A stretch of DNA of 64,000 bases, from contig CP079215.1 in NCBI GenBank assembly GCA_019316985.1, positions 1,860,001-1,924,000 on the forward strand, in the 5' to 3' direction. The notes under the pieces were generated by a model, which was given only the letters and a program-made list of their open reading frames with translations, made no database searches and was not told the DNA's origin. This document shows positions 31,489 through 41,428 of the stretch, in pieces (the stretch's first letter is position 1; every line of letters starts with the position of its first letter). Source of the stretch: Paraniabella defluvii (GTDB lineage: Bacteria > Bacteroidota > Bacteroidia > Chitinophagales > Chitinophagaceae). A program made the translations under genes and the position numbers.

Positions 31489-31755
31489 CTATGAGTTGAC
31501 AAATATTTCAGGATAATTTTGCCTGGCGCTTCTATTGATTTTCCTGTAAATAGTTATTTCAGCAATCGACAAAAGAATTAGTGCTACGGTAATAACGGTT
31601 ATTGATACTGCAAAAGCTATAGTATTCGTCCAGCCCGCCCCAGCATAATTTGAAAGTAAGCGGGCCATCAATAAAATCGCTACCCACCAATATGCTGATG
31701 GCACATAGTTGATCAGAGCCCGGAACATAAGAAGTTCTTCTTCCGGCTTTTTCAT
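31489..31755 (-). CDS. Small membrane protein at the end of the PadR-linked operon
   Basis: 88 residues, intact. KKPEEELLMFRALINYVPSA is followed by two hydrophobic segments (YWWVAILLMARLLSNYAG and AFAVSITVITVALILLSIAE). The ATG overlaps the stop of the preceding gene (ATGA), so it belongs to the same operon. No family recognised. Confidence 0.65.
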   Translation of the reverse strand: MKKPEEELLMFRALINYVPSAYWWVAILLMARLLSNYAGAGWTNTIAFAVSITVITVALILLSIAEITIYRKINRSARQNYPEIFVNS

Positions 31756-32177
31756 TTTTTTCTTTCCACCAAAATCCAAACCAATACCACTCCCAAAACA
31801 GCGCTATTTAACCCTATATGATCTTTTGCGGAAAGGCCCATATAAAAAAACGGAAGCATCAGTATGGCTATTAGAGTGAGCGTTACTATTAGGTGAGGCC
31901 ACTTAAGATAATCAAGGAATAATTTTCTCTGACGCCTTTTTATTTCCCGCTCAATTATTAGTTCTTTTTCTTCAACGGTTTTGCGGAACCCGTCTATATT
32001 CAAAGTCAAGGCCGCTGAAGATAATTCATAATCGAAGTTGATGTAAGGTTGCCTGGCCATCTTTGCTTCGATTGAGGTACTAATATGATCTACCACTTCT
32101 TTTCTCAGATCATAAAAATAGATCTCCTGATCTTTACAAAAGTTGTCAATCCTTTTTATTTGTTCAGCGGTAAGCAT
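31752..32177 (-). CDS. PadR-linked membrane protein B, HAAS/DUF1700-like
   Basis: 141 residues. The N-terminal soluble module reads MLTAEQIKRIDNFCKDQEI, YFYDLRKEVVDHISTSIEAK, and is repeated almost in pattern in the upstream gene (YDLRMELVDHVSEAIEGK). Two membrane segments follow (HLIVTLTLIAILMLPFFY and SAVLGVVLVWILVE). Short helical sensor domains of this kind next to PadR regulators resemble the HAAS/DUF1700 families; that assignment is from pattern only. The start ATG is 4 bases after the repaired end of the previous gene. Confidence 0.65.
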   Translation of the reverse strand: MLTAEQIKRIDNFCKDQEIYFYDLRKEVVDHISTSIEAKMARQPYINFDYELSSAALTLNIDGFRKTVEEKELIIEREIKRRQRKLFLDYLKWPHLIVTLTLIAILMLPFFYMGLSAKDHIGLNSAVLGVVLVWILVERKK

Positions 32178-32181
32178 TTTA

Positions 32182-32853
32182 TTAATTTTCAAAAAGAAGC
32201 GGGTATGCTTTTTTGCTGCCCTGTATTGCCGCTTTTTGGCATCGATTTTTGCAAGAAGTGCGGCAATTATAAATAACCCTCCGAGAACCGATATCACAAA
32301 TAGCCATTCTGATTTTGTCTGCGTCAGAACTGTTCCTTTAGGTAACGGTTTTAGAATAAGATATACAAAATATAGAATGGGAAAAAGATAATTAAACAAC
32401 CCCTCCGAAAAATAAAGACCTAATTGCTTCCGCGACTCTTTGTATTTTCTTTTAAACCCAAACAAAAAGTGCAAATACCAGGAGGTACCAGCCAGTACGT
32501 ATAATAACTCAACATACACAAGCAACTTATAGTTTAAAAAAGCAACCGGGGAAACCAGCACTAAAAAAATAGCCAGTAGCCTCGCGATCCTGCGGCCTGT
32601 AAAATAGTTCCATTCTTTGATGGGATTGTATTGCAGACCGGCTTCGTAATTTTGAACCGGAAAATCTTTTTTATTAAACTTTCCTGTTTCTTCTTCAAAA
32701 GCCTGCTCGAAACAGATGCCTGGCTGAGACTGCATTTTGCCTTCAATAGCTTCTGAAACATGGTCCACCAACTCCATCCGTAAATCGTAAAGCTCCAGCC
32801 CGTTACTTTCAAAAAACCAGTCTATTTTTTTGTACTTGCTCCGGAGTTAACAT
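32182..32853 (-). CDS. PadR-linked membrane protein A, HAAS/DUF1700-like, frameshifted
   Basis: The N-terminal module (MLTPEQVQK, FFESNGLELYDLRMELVDH) is paralogous to that of protein B. Then come about four membrane segments (for example RLLAIFLVLVSPVAFL, YLFPILYFVYLIL, WLFVISVLGGLFIIAALLA). Uncorrected, the frame runs straight into protein B; adding one A to the A6 run near 32210 gives AKKAYPLLFEN and two stop codons just before the next ATG, so I split them. A second frame change lies at the A7 run near 32830. About 224 residues. Confidence 0.6.
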
Positions 32854-32854
32854 A

Positions 32855-33186
32855 TCAGGTTAGTTTGGGATTTAACAATAGCTGCAGGGTATTTTTAAAA
32901 TTTTCCAGTTCCAGTACGGCTTTAGACTTCTCTTTTTACCTGCTTTGGTAAGCGAGTAATATTTGCGTATCCGGTTGCCGATATTTTCCATTTCCACTTC
33001 TAAAACACCTTCTGCCTCCAGCCTGTGCAATAAAGGATATAACGCTCCTTCGGTGATATTTAATTCCCCGGCAGTGGCTTCTTTTACCTTCTGGGTTATT
33101 TGGTACCCGTACATGCGGCCGTTATCATCCAGAAGCTTTAAAACAATGGGCTCCAGGCATCCTTTGTATAAGCTGGTTTTGTTCAC
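32855..33186 (-). CDS. PadR-family transcriptional regulator, frameshifted
   Basis: A winged helix of the PadR type: SLYKGCLEPIVLKLLDDNGR, YGYQITQKVKEAT, then the wing GALYPLLHRLEAEGVLEVEM and RIRKYYSLTKAGKK. The end after one frame change near 32935 is ELENFKNTLQLLLNPKLT and its TGA sits 1 base before the ATG of membrane protein A. The start is GTG at 33186 or TTG at 33192; TATATTTG directly before it resembles a -7 box. PadR proteins repress their own operons and respond to small ligands, so it probably controls the three membrane genes downstream. Confidence 0.83.
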
Positions 33187-33229
33187 AACCAAATATACAT
33201 CAATTACAAATACATTGGAAACTTAGGTA

Positions 33230-34057
33230 TCAGAAAATTTTAAATTCGTCTGCATCTTCCCAAAAGGGAAAACGGCTGCGAACTTCATTCAGGTGATTTT
33301 TATCAAGTGTAATAGTGAACAGGTCTTCCTCGTCCTTTTTGTGATACAATACTTCGCCCAGCGGATCCACTACCATGCTATCGCCGCTATGGTAAATACC
33401 ATTGCCATCAGTTCCTACGCGGTTAACCCCGATAACATAGCACTGGTTCTCAATAGCGCGGGCCTGTAATAGCGTTTTCCAGGCATGGCTTCTCTTTTCC
33501 GGCCAGTTGGCAACATAAATCAGTACATCATATAAACCCCGCCAGTTTTCGCCGGCGGTTTGGGGCACTTGCCTCGCCCAAACGGGAAAACGAAGGTCAT
33601 AACATACCTGCAGGTTGATCTTCCAGTCTTTTACAGAGGCTATGAGGCGCTTTTCTCCGGCAGTGTAGTGATCGTGCTCATGGGCATAGGCAAATAAGTG
33701 GCGCTTATTGTAAACGCCTAACTGGCCATTGGGCAGCATCCACACTAACCGGTTAAAATAAGTTTCATCGCCGTTTTCTTCTACTTCCTTAATGATAAGG
33801 CTCCCTGTAATCACTTTTCTTTCTTCCGCTGAAACACGCTTCATCCACTCCACCGAAGGACCATCCATTGTTTCCGCCAATTCTTCAGGATTCATACTGA
33901 ACCCTGTGGAAAACATTTCCGGCAGCACTACAATTTCTGTTTTGTCTGAAATACTTTTTATTTTTTCTTCCAGCATTTGGAGATTGGCGGCCTTGTCTTC
34001 CCAGGCAAGCTGTGTTTGCACCAATGTGATGGTTAAAGCATCTTTCATATCAGTCAT
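33230..34057 (-). CDS. Omega-amidase/nitrilase-family hydrolase
   Basis: 275 residues, intact. The Glu-Lys-Cys triad is visible as VVLPEMFSTGFSM, YNKRHLFAYAHEHDHY and VCYDLRFPVWAR. HDHYTAGE and SHAWKTLLQARAIENQCYVIGVNRVG are characteristic of the YafV/omega-amidase group, which hydrolyses alpha-ketoglutaramate-like amides in metabolite repair. The start overlaps the end of recX (ATGACTGA); an ATG at 34048 just after that stop is an alternative. Confidence 0.88.
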   Translation of the reverse strand: MTDMKDALTITLVQTQLAWEDKAANLQMLEEKIKSISDKTEIVVLPEMFSTGFSMNPEELAETMDGPSVEWMKRVSAEERKVITGSLIIKEVEENGDETYFNRLVWMLPNGQLGVYNKRHLFAYAHEHDHYTAGEKRLIASVKDWKINLQVCYDLRFPVWARQVPQTAGENWRGLYDVLIYVANWPEKRSHAWKTLLQARAIENQCYVIGVNRVGTDGNGIYHSGDSMVVDPLGEVLYHKKDEEDLFTITLDKNHLNEVRSRFPFWEDADEFKIF

Positions 34058-34539
34058 TTGAAGCGTTAAATAACCGGTTGATCAAATGGGGTTCGAAACC
34101 TTTTTGTAAAAGATAGTCGGTTGTTTTTTCATTTTAACAAACCGGTTGGGGGTGCCTTTAAGGCTTTCCCATTTCTGGGTAAATAGTTTTTGAAGCGTTT
34201 GCTCATAATCATCTTCATCTATTTCCTTTAACCCGGTTTTAATACAATAAGGACTAACGCCTTTTTGCTTCAGGGCCTGTATAATTTTATTTTTACCCCA
34301 CTGTTTGCTTCTAAAATGCCCCCGGTAAAAGATTTGGCAAAGCGCTCTTCGTTTAAATAGTTCTCTTCAATAAGTGCAGCAACTATTTCATCATGCTCCT
34401 TTTTCCATACGCCCAGATCGTATAATTTACTAACCACATCGCTATGACAACGCTCCGTATAGGCGCAATAATGTCTTAGCTTCTGCAAAGCCTCGTCTTT
34501 TGTTAAATGCTGCTTTGATTTTTGTGGCCGTTCATCCAT
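34050..34539 (-). CDS. recX: RecX-family regulatory protein, frameshifted
   Basis: RecX modulates RecA filaments through tandem three-helix units. The first unit is KDEALQKLRHYCAYTERCHSD, followed by the family motif IEENYLNEERFAKSFAGGHF and IIQALKQKGVSPYCIKTGL. The end after repair is TTDYLLQKGFEPHLINRLF. Frame changes lie near 34325 and 34135. About 163 residues. The stop overlaps the omega-amidase start; recA is not in this window. Confidence 0.83.
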
Positions 34540-34577
34540 CGCAAAAAAATTCGATCGTTATAAATATGAACGTTAGC

Positions 34578-35676
34578 CTAAACCTCTTCCAGCCGCGCCA
34601 GGCAGCCAAATTCCTCTTTTAGATAATCATCATAGTGATCTGCCTGTTCAAATAAATTTTTGAATTCTGCCACGCCGCTTTCTTTGGTCATATCCAGGTC
34701 GTAAATCAGCCTGCTTAAAACAATATTATTTTTTACACAGCTTAGTACCAGGCCGCTTGGCTTGTTGTTTTCCTGCAGTAAGAACTGGTAAAGCGGTTTG
34801 ATCTTTTGCGCATCCAATGGCATCTGGCACAGGTAGGCATCACCGGCTACGAAATAGTTCTCAGGATTGTAGCTGATTTTTACTTTGGCCGACCCGGCTT
34901 TAACGCTCCACATATTGGCTCCATCACGGGCCAAACGTACATTTTTACCCAGTTCTTTCAAAATATCTTCTATCAGCTTGGCCACGCCCATCAGCTCCAC
35001 CTCTTTCTCAGGAAGCTGAGGTAATTTTACCTCCGATCCGCAACTGGGGCAGTATTTATTGTTATCGATGGTTTCGGCCGTAACCAGATAATCGCAATTG
35101 AGCAGCGGGTTGCCGCATGGCCTGCATGGGGTAGATACAGGTCCAGCGCCTCTTTTAAAGTGCTTACCGGCAGTGCAAAGCCCAGGTTGTCTCCCCTTTA
35201 ATTATAAATGAGTTAACGCCTATCACTTCCCTGCATAATTTACAAGAGGGCCCCGCTATTGCCAGGGTTTATCGCTGCATCTATTTGTATATACTTCTCT
35301 CCGTCGCGGATACGGTCTACCTTCGAGATCACGCCCTGGGTGGCTGAGTAGTTTAAGCCATAAGGGTGACCTATTGCTATTACATTATCACCGTCTTTCA
35401 TTGCCTCATAATCTCCCAGAATAATTTCAGGCAGTTCGGCATCGGCCGGTGGCTCCAGGAAGGCCAGGTCATGCTGGCTATCGGTATACCATACTCTCGA
35501 CAAGGTTTTATCGAAGGTTTTGCCGGCGATAGTTACTTCGGGGTTGTTGGCTACTACATGGTTATTCGTAACAATCAGGCCATAATTTTTAAGTAAAACC
35601 CGGTACCCGTTCCCGTTTGGGTAGCTATTTGTATAATAGCGTTCTGATACGTATTTATTATTTCTTTCGAATTCAT
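34578..35676 (-). CDS. HtrA-like serine protease fused to zinc ribbon and YbjN-like domain, frameshifted
   Basis: From ATG at 35676 the chain reads MNSKEIINTYQNAIIQIAT with no signal peptide, then a trypsin-like S1C domain with the full triad: IVTNNHVVA (His), DSQHDLAFLEPP (Asp) and INPGNSGGPLVNYAGKVIGV (Ser). After about residue 200 there is a zinc ribbon with knuckles CRPCGN and CPSCGSEV, then about 140 residues (from VAKLIEDILKELGKN to the end) that resemble the YbjN/CesT chaperone-like fold. No PDZ domain is present. Frame changes near 35600, 35265, 35200 and 35130; about 365 residues. It follows a gene with the same kind of YbjN-like region by 51 bases, so the two probably act together in the cytoplasm. 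Domain order is seen in sequence; function is inferred. Confidence 0.72.
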
Positions 35677-35727
35677 TGTTCATGCTGGTTTACATTCAGA
35701 CTCTTGTTTTTTGTTATTCATTACGGA

Positions 35728-37048
35728 TCACTCACTATTCAGGTTCAGCAGCTCTATCTGGTTCGTAAAGCTTTGATTGAACCGCATCAAGCTTCCATAA
35801 GACAACTGGTCTGTATTAAAATTCATCAGGGTATTTTTCCCTCCATTGGTTTTGAATCTGCCTGATACGCCCGGCAATAATATCCTGTTCAAATTTATTG
35901 GCTACCGGCATATAAAGGCTTTGTGTATATCCCAGAGATTTAAAATATTCCGGATAGTTTACCTGCATGAATATTTCGATCATTTGCGTAACCGGTTTGG
36001 GTAAACTATAAGAGTACTGGCAATAAGTAAGACCATATTCTATGATCTTATTGGCGAAGTACTCGTGATTATTGTCGCGGTACCACAACATATTGTGATT
36101 GGCCTCATTAATAGCGTCTGCTATTGTTTTATGCGGTTGAGGTGTTACAATAGAAAACGTATACCTGGACCGGAAGAGGTTCTTAAAAACCTCTTCCTTA
36201 GGTTTATCCGTAGTTTTTTAAACTCCTCTATCATATCACGGTTCTTTTCCACCATTTGCCGGTCGTCTTTCTTAAAGTAGATCCCCGATATCTTTTCCAG
36301 ATCATTCAGTAACTGGCCCTCCGGCGAAATGAGAAAATCGATACGATATACAAGTGCCAGCAATAAATAGCAGATGCCGCCGGAAAATTTATCTGCATCC
36401 ACCGACGCAATTTTATCCAGCGTTTCGGTGATCCAGTTTTGCAGCGCTTCATACTTTACCAGCTTCTCTGTATCCGGAATTTCAGCAATATGTTCTTCAT
36501 CCAGGCGCTCCAGGAAAGTAAAATCCTGAACCAGCAAATCATCCTGCTTGTCGCTTTTAATAGCCAGCTCCTTTAGCCCATAGTAAAGCTTGCTGGGATT
36601 GGCGGTCTCGATATTAGTGTCAAACCGCATGCACAATTCGTTATCGTTTAATGCATAGCGACTATAGTAAAGACCAAAATTCATTTCCAGTAACCGGCGC
36701 ATAACGGGAACAGAAGGCTGCTGCATTTTGGCCAGTTTTACTTCGGCAGACAACAATCCGTTTTCCATCCGCCCCTTATCACCTTCGATCCCTGAAAAAA
36801 TTCAAAGTTAAAGCGGTCGTTGTCACCGGAGAAACTGACATTTTTCTGATCGTCGTCCTTCAAATAATCAAAAAAGCAGTAATGGACTCGATATATTTTT
36901 TATCCTTAAAAAGATTGTCGGCCTCCGTCCACCTGTTTCCTTTAGCCACACTTTTATTATTATCTGAATAGCGGCCGAAAGGAATACGTACCGCTTCTGT
37001 GGCGGGGTCGCTTTTCCCTTTTATAAGGTTGATTAGCTTGTTAAACAT
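35728..37048 (-). CDS. YbjN/CesT-like domain protein upstream of the HtrA-like protease, frameshifted
   Basis: Not a named family. The N-terminus is MFNKLINLIKGKSDPATEA. The middle (SVPVMRRLLEMNFGLYYSRY then NELCMRFDTNIETA) has the length, hydrophobic pattern and short strand signature of YbjN/type III chaperone-like folds; the C-terminal third is helical (LWYRDNNHEYFANKIIEYGL). The TAA at 35816 is probably an indel artefact: removing one T continues the frame as FNTDQLSYGSLMRFNQSF to a stop at 35728. Other frame changes are near 36880, 36800 and 36165. About 440 residues, no signal peptide. Same strand and operon as the protease gene. Confidence 0.6.
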
Positions 37049-37472
37049 GCTGTCCTTTTTTAAATAGAATGGGGAAGATACAAAACCTTTTGAGAACGAA
37101 TTCACATACAAAATCTTAAATATTAACTCCGGTATCGCTACTGTAGACAAGCAAATTTTGCCCGTTCCCCGCAGCCTGCACGGGAATAAATACCGGTTTT
37201 CCGTTTAAGAGGGATGTAAAACCCGATAAGATAAACGGGAGGGCGGAGTTTTTACATATCGTCTATATCATTATATAAGAGGGAAAATGTGGCATTATTA
37301 TAAATAAATTATATTGCGCTCATTCTTTTTTATAGTAGCTTCGCTGCACTCAAAAAAGATAGAAAAATAAAATTTTTAAACGGATGGAATGAGCAGTAAA
37401 AATTCCTCTTATCAGAGGGATGATTATTGGGCAAAATACATCCGGCCACTAAAAAGATATAAAAACAGACAG
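37049..37472. other. Divergent intergenic region before dnaN
   Basis: About 420 bases, A/T-rich, separating the YbjN-like gene (-) from dnaN (+). In-frame codons extend upstream of dnaN to an ATG at 37389 (SSKNSSYQRDDYWAKYIRPL) but this extension does not resemble the beta clamp, so I do not include it. No RNA gene seen. Confidence 0.45.
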
Positions 37473-38587
37473 ATGAAATTTATAGCATCATCGAACGCTT
37501 TGCTTAAACAACTGCAGAACCTTTCGGGCGTTATCAACGCTAACACAGTATTGCCCATATTGGAGGATTTTTTTTTGAAATTGAAGCCAATAAGCTGACC
37601 ATTGTGGCAACAGACCTCGAAACGGTGATGAGAACGGAAATGGAAATTGAAGCAAAGGATAATGGTCGTGTTTGTATCCCGGGTAAGATCCTGATCGACT
37701 CTTTAAAAAATATACCGGATCAGCCTCTTACTTTTAATATCGATAAAAACTTCAGCGTTGAAATTACCAGTGATAGCGGTAAGTACAAGGTAATGGGCGA
37801 AAACCCTGACAACTTCCCCAAAGAGCCGGCGGCCGATGATACTACGTCGTTTACCATGACCTCATCGGCACTGGTAACTGCGATCAATAAAACGCTTTTT
37901 GCGACCAGCACAGACGATCTGCGCCCCGCCATGACAGGTGTTTTCTTTGAGCTGGACAAAAACGGTATTCAGTTTGTGGCTACCGATGCCCACCGGTTGG
38001 TGCGTTACAAGCGTAAAGATGCTCAGGCTACCGGTGGTGATAATTTTATTGTTCCCCGCAAACCGCTGAACCTGCTGAAATCGGCACTGCCTGATAATGA
38101 TGATGTTATAACACTGAATTATAATAGCAACCATTTTTTTGTAACACATGGTACTACACGCTTAAGCTGTCGGCTGATAGATGCGCGTTTCCCTGACTAT
38201 AAAGTAGTTATCCCTACGGAAAATCCTTACAGACTTACAGTAACCCGCACAGATTTCCTGGGTGCTCTTCGGCGGGTAAGCGTATTTAGTAATAAAAGCA
38301 CCTACCAGGTAGCTTTGACTATCAGCGGCAGCGAATTACAATTGGCGGCCCAGGATGTGGACTTTAGTTTTGAAGGTAATGAACGCATGAAATGCCAGTA
38401 TAACGGCGAAGACCTGCAAATTGCTTTTAATGCAAAGTTCTTGATTGAAATGTTGAACAGTACGCATAGTGAGGAAGTGTACCTCGAGCTGAGCACGCCA
38501 ACCAAGGCGGGATTGATCAAACCGGTGGAGCAGGATGAAAGTGAGGAGCTGCTGATGCTGGTAATGCCGTTGATGCTGAATCAATAA
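37473..38587 (+). CDS. dnaN: DNA polymerase III beta sliding clamp, frameshifted
   Basis: Processivity clamp of the replicase. It starts MKFIASSNALLKQLQNLSGV; the three clamp domains follow, with KLTIVATDLETVMRTEM in the first, FVATDAHRLVRYKRK in the second and VSVFSNKSTYQVALTISG plus the closing ELLMLVMPLMLNQ in the third. One frame change in the T8 run at 37568-37575 separates the first 40 residues. About 371 residues, normal. The essential nature of this gene argues that the frameshift is not real. Confidence 0.95.
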
Positions 38588-38665
38588 TTTGCATCCGTAA
38601 AGTATAGTGGCATCGATTTTGCCTTTCAAAGGATTGCCGGCTCGGCCGGTTATCGTTCCATTATT

Positions 38666-39306
38666 ATGACAGCATTTTTACAACCATTTAGGAAAAATCA
38701 ACACACTTCCATAAGAAACTATGTAGTTGATCGTATGTATACTATCGCCCGCGCCCGGTGGTACCTGTGGGCAAGCCTGGCCGTATTCTTATTTTCATGC
38801 AACTCTTCCGGCAGAATTAACAGTGCCGCAACAAAGCCTAAAACAGAGGCAAAAGTAATTCTTCCTGCCCAGCAGGTGGCTACCCCGGCTAATGTTAATT
38901 ATGTATACGACTATGAAAACCTGTTCACACCTGCAGAAGAAAAAAAGCTGGATTCTCTTGTGAGGGTTTTTGAAAAAAGTAACCTGATACCGGTGAAAAT
39001 TACAACGGTGAGCGATGCTGCTGTTACCCCGGAAAACTTCGATCAATACAACAAAACCTTGCTGGATGAATGGTCTGCCGTACATGGGAAAAGCGACCGG
39101 TGTATGTCTATCAGCATCAGCAAAAAATACAGCGCATCAGGATTGACTATGGCGCATTTGTATTGCGCTTACTGAGTGACGACGAAGTCAAAACCATCGT
39201 TGAAAACCATTTTAACCCGATGTTTAAACAGGACCGGTTTTACCAGGGAACCCTGAATGGTATCAACGCCCTGACGGATACCATCCGCAGAAATATTAAG
39301 TTTTAG
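38666..39306 (+). CDS. TPM-domain lipoprotein, frameshifted
   Basis: A hydrophobic stretch with lipobox (LAVFLFSCNSS) near residue 45 is preceded by about 25 extra residues from ATG at 38666; ATG at 38735 (MYTIARARWYLW) gives a more usual lipoprotein signal and may be the real start. The TPM fold follows: VYDYENLFTPAEEKKLDSLV, PVKITTVSD and, after a frame change near 39135, IDYGAFVLRLLSDDEV. TPM proteins are exported and membrane-associated, with roles including photosystem repair and unknown bacterial functions. Confidence 0.78.
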
Positions 39307-39401
39307 AATACATTGTGTTAGAGTAGGTATGAGCTGTAGAACGGCTCAATATTTGTATTTGGAGCATTGCCGATAGTTTTTAAACGCCCTAAACTATTTT
39401 T

Positions 39402-41012
39402 ATGATCCAACGCACCCTCAACACCATTCTGTCCTTCTGCACTTTCATCCTTTTCATTTTTCCGGCTTACTCACAAACCCCTCCCGACATTGGCTACCAG
39501 GCGCTAATATCCGGCTCCGGCCTAACCGCACCAATCGATATCGTTAATGCCGGCGATGGCAGCAACCGGCTTTTTGTGGTACAACGTGGCGGCACGATAC
39601 GTGTATATGACCAGAACCATAATTATATCCAGGATTTTCTTACAGTTAGCGATATCGGAACCGCCGGGGAAGGCGGTTTGTTAAGCGTGGCTTTTCATCC
39701 CAGCTATGCAACCAATGGCTTCCTGTTTGTTTACTATACCCGCCCCGATTTTAGCCTGGAAGTAGCCCGTTATAGTGTCAGCAGCGGAAATAACAACAGC
39801 GCAGACCCGGCCTCAAAGCAAATTGTCATCAATATTCCGCATCCCAACTTTAATAATCATAATGGTGGTAAAATATTATTCGGTCCGGACGGCTACCTGT
39901 ATTTGGGTACGGGAGACGGGGGTAGCGGCGGAGATCCATCCAACAACGCACAAAATGGCAACAGTTTACTGGGCAAAATGCTCCGCCTCAACGTAAATAC
40001 CCTTCCCTATACTATTCCTTCAGACAACCCCTATATAGCAGACCCTAATATAGCAGACGAAATATGGGCAGTAGGTTTGAGAAACCCTTTCAGGTGGAGT
40101 TTTGACCGGGCTAACGGCGACATGTGGATTGCTGACGTGGGACAGGGGCTCAGGAAGAAATTAATTACAGGCCTTCCGCTGCTACCGGGGGCGTGAACTA
40201 CGGATGGCGCTGCTATGAAGGTACATTACCTTACAATACCTCAGGCTGTTTGCCGCAGGCCAGTTATGTCGGCCCGATTTATACCTATGGGCGCGACAAT
40301 ACCACTGGCGGCCAGTCTGTAACCGGAGGCTTTGTTTATCGCGGTGCAGAATTTCCCTCTCTGGCTGGCTATTATATTTTCGCTGATTATGTGTCGGACA
40401 ACCAATGGGTAATTACCCCGACAGAGCGCAAATGCTTCAGCTGGCAGACGCCGGATTTCCTGCAGATATTGTGGCTTTTGGTGAGGCTGAAAACGGAACA
40501 CTTTATGCCGCCTCATTATCTGGTAATACGATTTACAAAGTAGTGGATAACGCGGCCCTGCCTGTAACCTTCGGAAGCATCAAAGCTGTACGAAAAGGAG
40601 CTACATTATATATTAACTGGACTACAACATCAGAAACCAATAACAGCCATTTTGAAATTGAGGCATCCATTGACGGCAAAAGCTTTACAAGTATAAAAAC
40701 GGTTAACAGCAAGGCCGCCAATGGAAATAGCAGCAGCCCTGTTGATTACAACGTTACACTGGGCGCAGACAGCCTGAGCGTGGTGCTGGGTTTATCCCTT
40801 TTGGTTGTATGGAGCATCACCGGTTTCAGAACAGGAAAAAATGGATGAATCTGTGTTTATTAGCATTCATTGCTTTTATTATTGCTAATGCCTGTAACAA
40901 GCGAGACGTGACTACAGACCCCGAGCATGGCGCTGTTTTTATCCGTATTGCACAGGTAGATAAAGATGGAACAAAAAGATACTCCCAAACTATACAGGTA
41001 ATCAACGAGTAG
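39402..41012 (+). CDS. PQQ-dependent sugar dehydrogenase-like beta-propeller with membrane-split C-terminal Fn3-like module, frameshifted
   Basis: A signal peptide (LSFCTFILFIFPAYSQ) is followed by a glucose/sorbosone dehydrogenase-type six-bladed propeller: GEGGLLSVAFHPSYATNGFL, HNGGKILFGPDGYLYLGTGD, LRNPFRWSFD and GVNYGWRCYEG. From 40555 a C-terminal module begins ALPVTFGSIKA, WTTTSETNNSHFEIEASIDG, then two membrane helices around the basic stretch FRNRKKW, a lipobox-like IIANACNKRD, and a final strand pair FIRIAQVDKDGTKRYS ending IQVINE. The same module ends the M43 protease at 54.3-54.8 kb. Frame changes near 40150, 40420 and 40832. About 535 residues. The cofactor and substrate are not proven by sequence. 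Confidence 0.82.
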
Positions 41013-41139
41013 GCTTTAGCCCGAAACATGTAAAACCTGTCCCGTTTTTTTAAACGCTGTAGTCCTTTACCGGATTATAGCTTTTTACAACTTATAATTC
41101 AGTACCTGATCTTTAAAAATACTCCTACCTTCGCGCCGC
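41013..41139. other. Leader region upstream of the cobalamin riboswitch
   Basis: Non-coding leader upstream of the riboswitch; no gene seen. The promoter for the B12 operon should lie here; TACCTTCG near 41127 is too degenerate to call as a -7 box. Confidence 0.35.
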
Positions 41140-41325
41140 ATTGGTTCAATACGCCTTCCGGGCGCTATTGATTAAAAGGGAATCAGGTGTAAATCCTGAA
41201 CAGTCCCGCTACTGTAAGTTCTAAAAAACATTTTGACAAATCTTGGCCACTGTTCTGAAAACCTTGGAATGGGAAGGCTGCTCAAAATGAGAATAAGTCA
41301 GGAGACCTGCCAAAGCAGACAGATG
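41140..41325 (+). promoter_or_regulatory. Cobalamin (adenosylcobalamin) riboswitch
   Basis: The conserved core is visible: AAAAGGGAATCAGGTG, then AATCCTGAACAGTCCCGC and TACTGTAAG, and downstream AGTCAGGAGACCTGCC. These are the standard aptamer elements for coenzyme B12. It lies about 100 bases before the TonB receptor start, so B12 binding is expected to switch off the uptake operon. A further stem (AAGCTTTCGT / ACTGAAGCTT) at 41330-41351 may be the expression platform. Confidence 0.95.
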
Positions 41326-41428
41326 TTAAGCTTTCGTGGACTGAAGCTTGAACGCAAATGCTTTTTATAGCAACATATTTGTTTTCAGTTGTTCGCAAAG
41401 CTGTTTGATTCATTTAATCAAATAGTTA

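Noticed and set aside
31752..32777. A single 341-residue protein with two repeated N-terminal modules
   Set aside because: The second module begins with its own Met and the preceding frame ends in two stops when one A is restored, so two genes are more likely.
37389..37472. N-terminal extension of dnaN from ATG at 37389
   Set aside because: In frame, but the residues do not resemble any beta clamp; ATG at 37473 gives the standard start.
40809..41012. Independent small lipoprotein gene starting MEHHR or MNLCLL
   Set aside because: The upstream sequence continues in a shifted frame with the same module found uninterrupted in the M43 protease, including FRxNRKxW across the junction.
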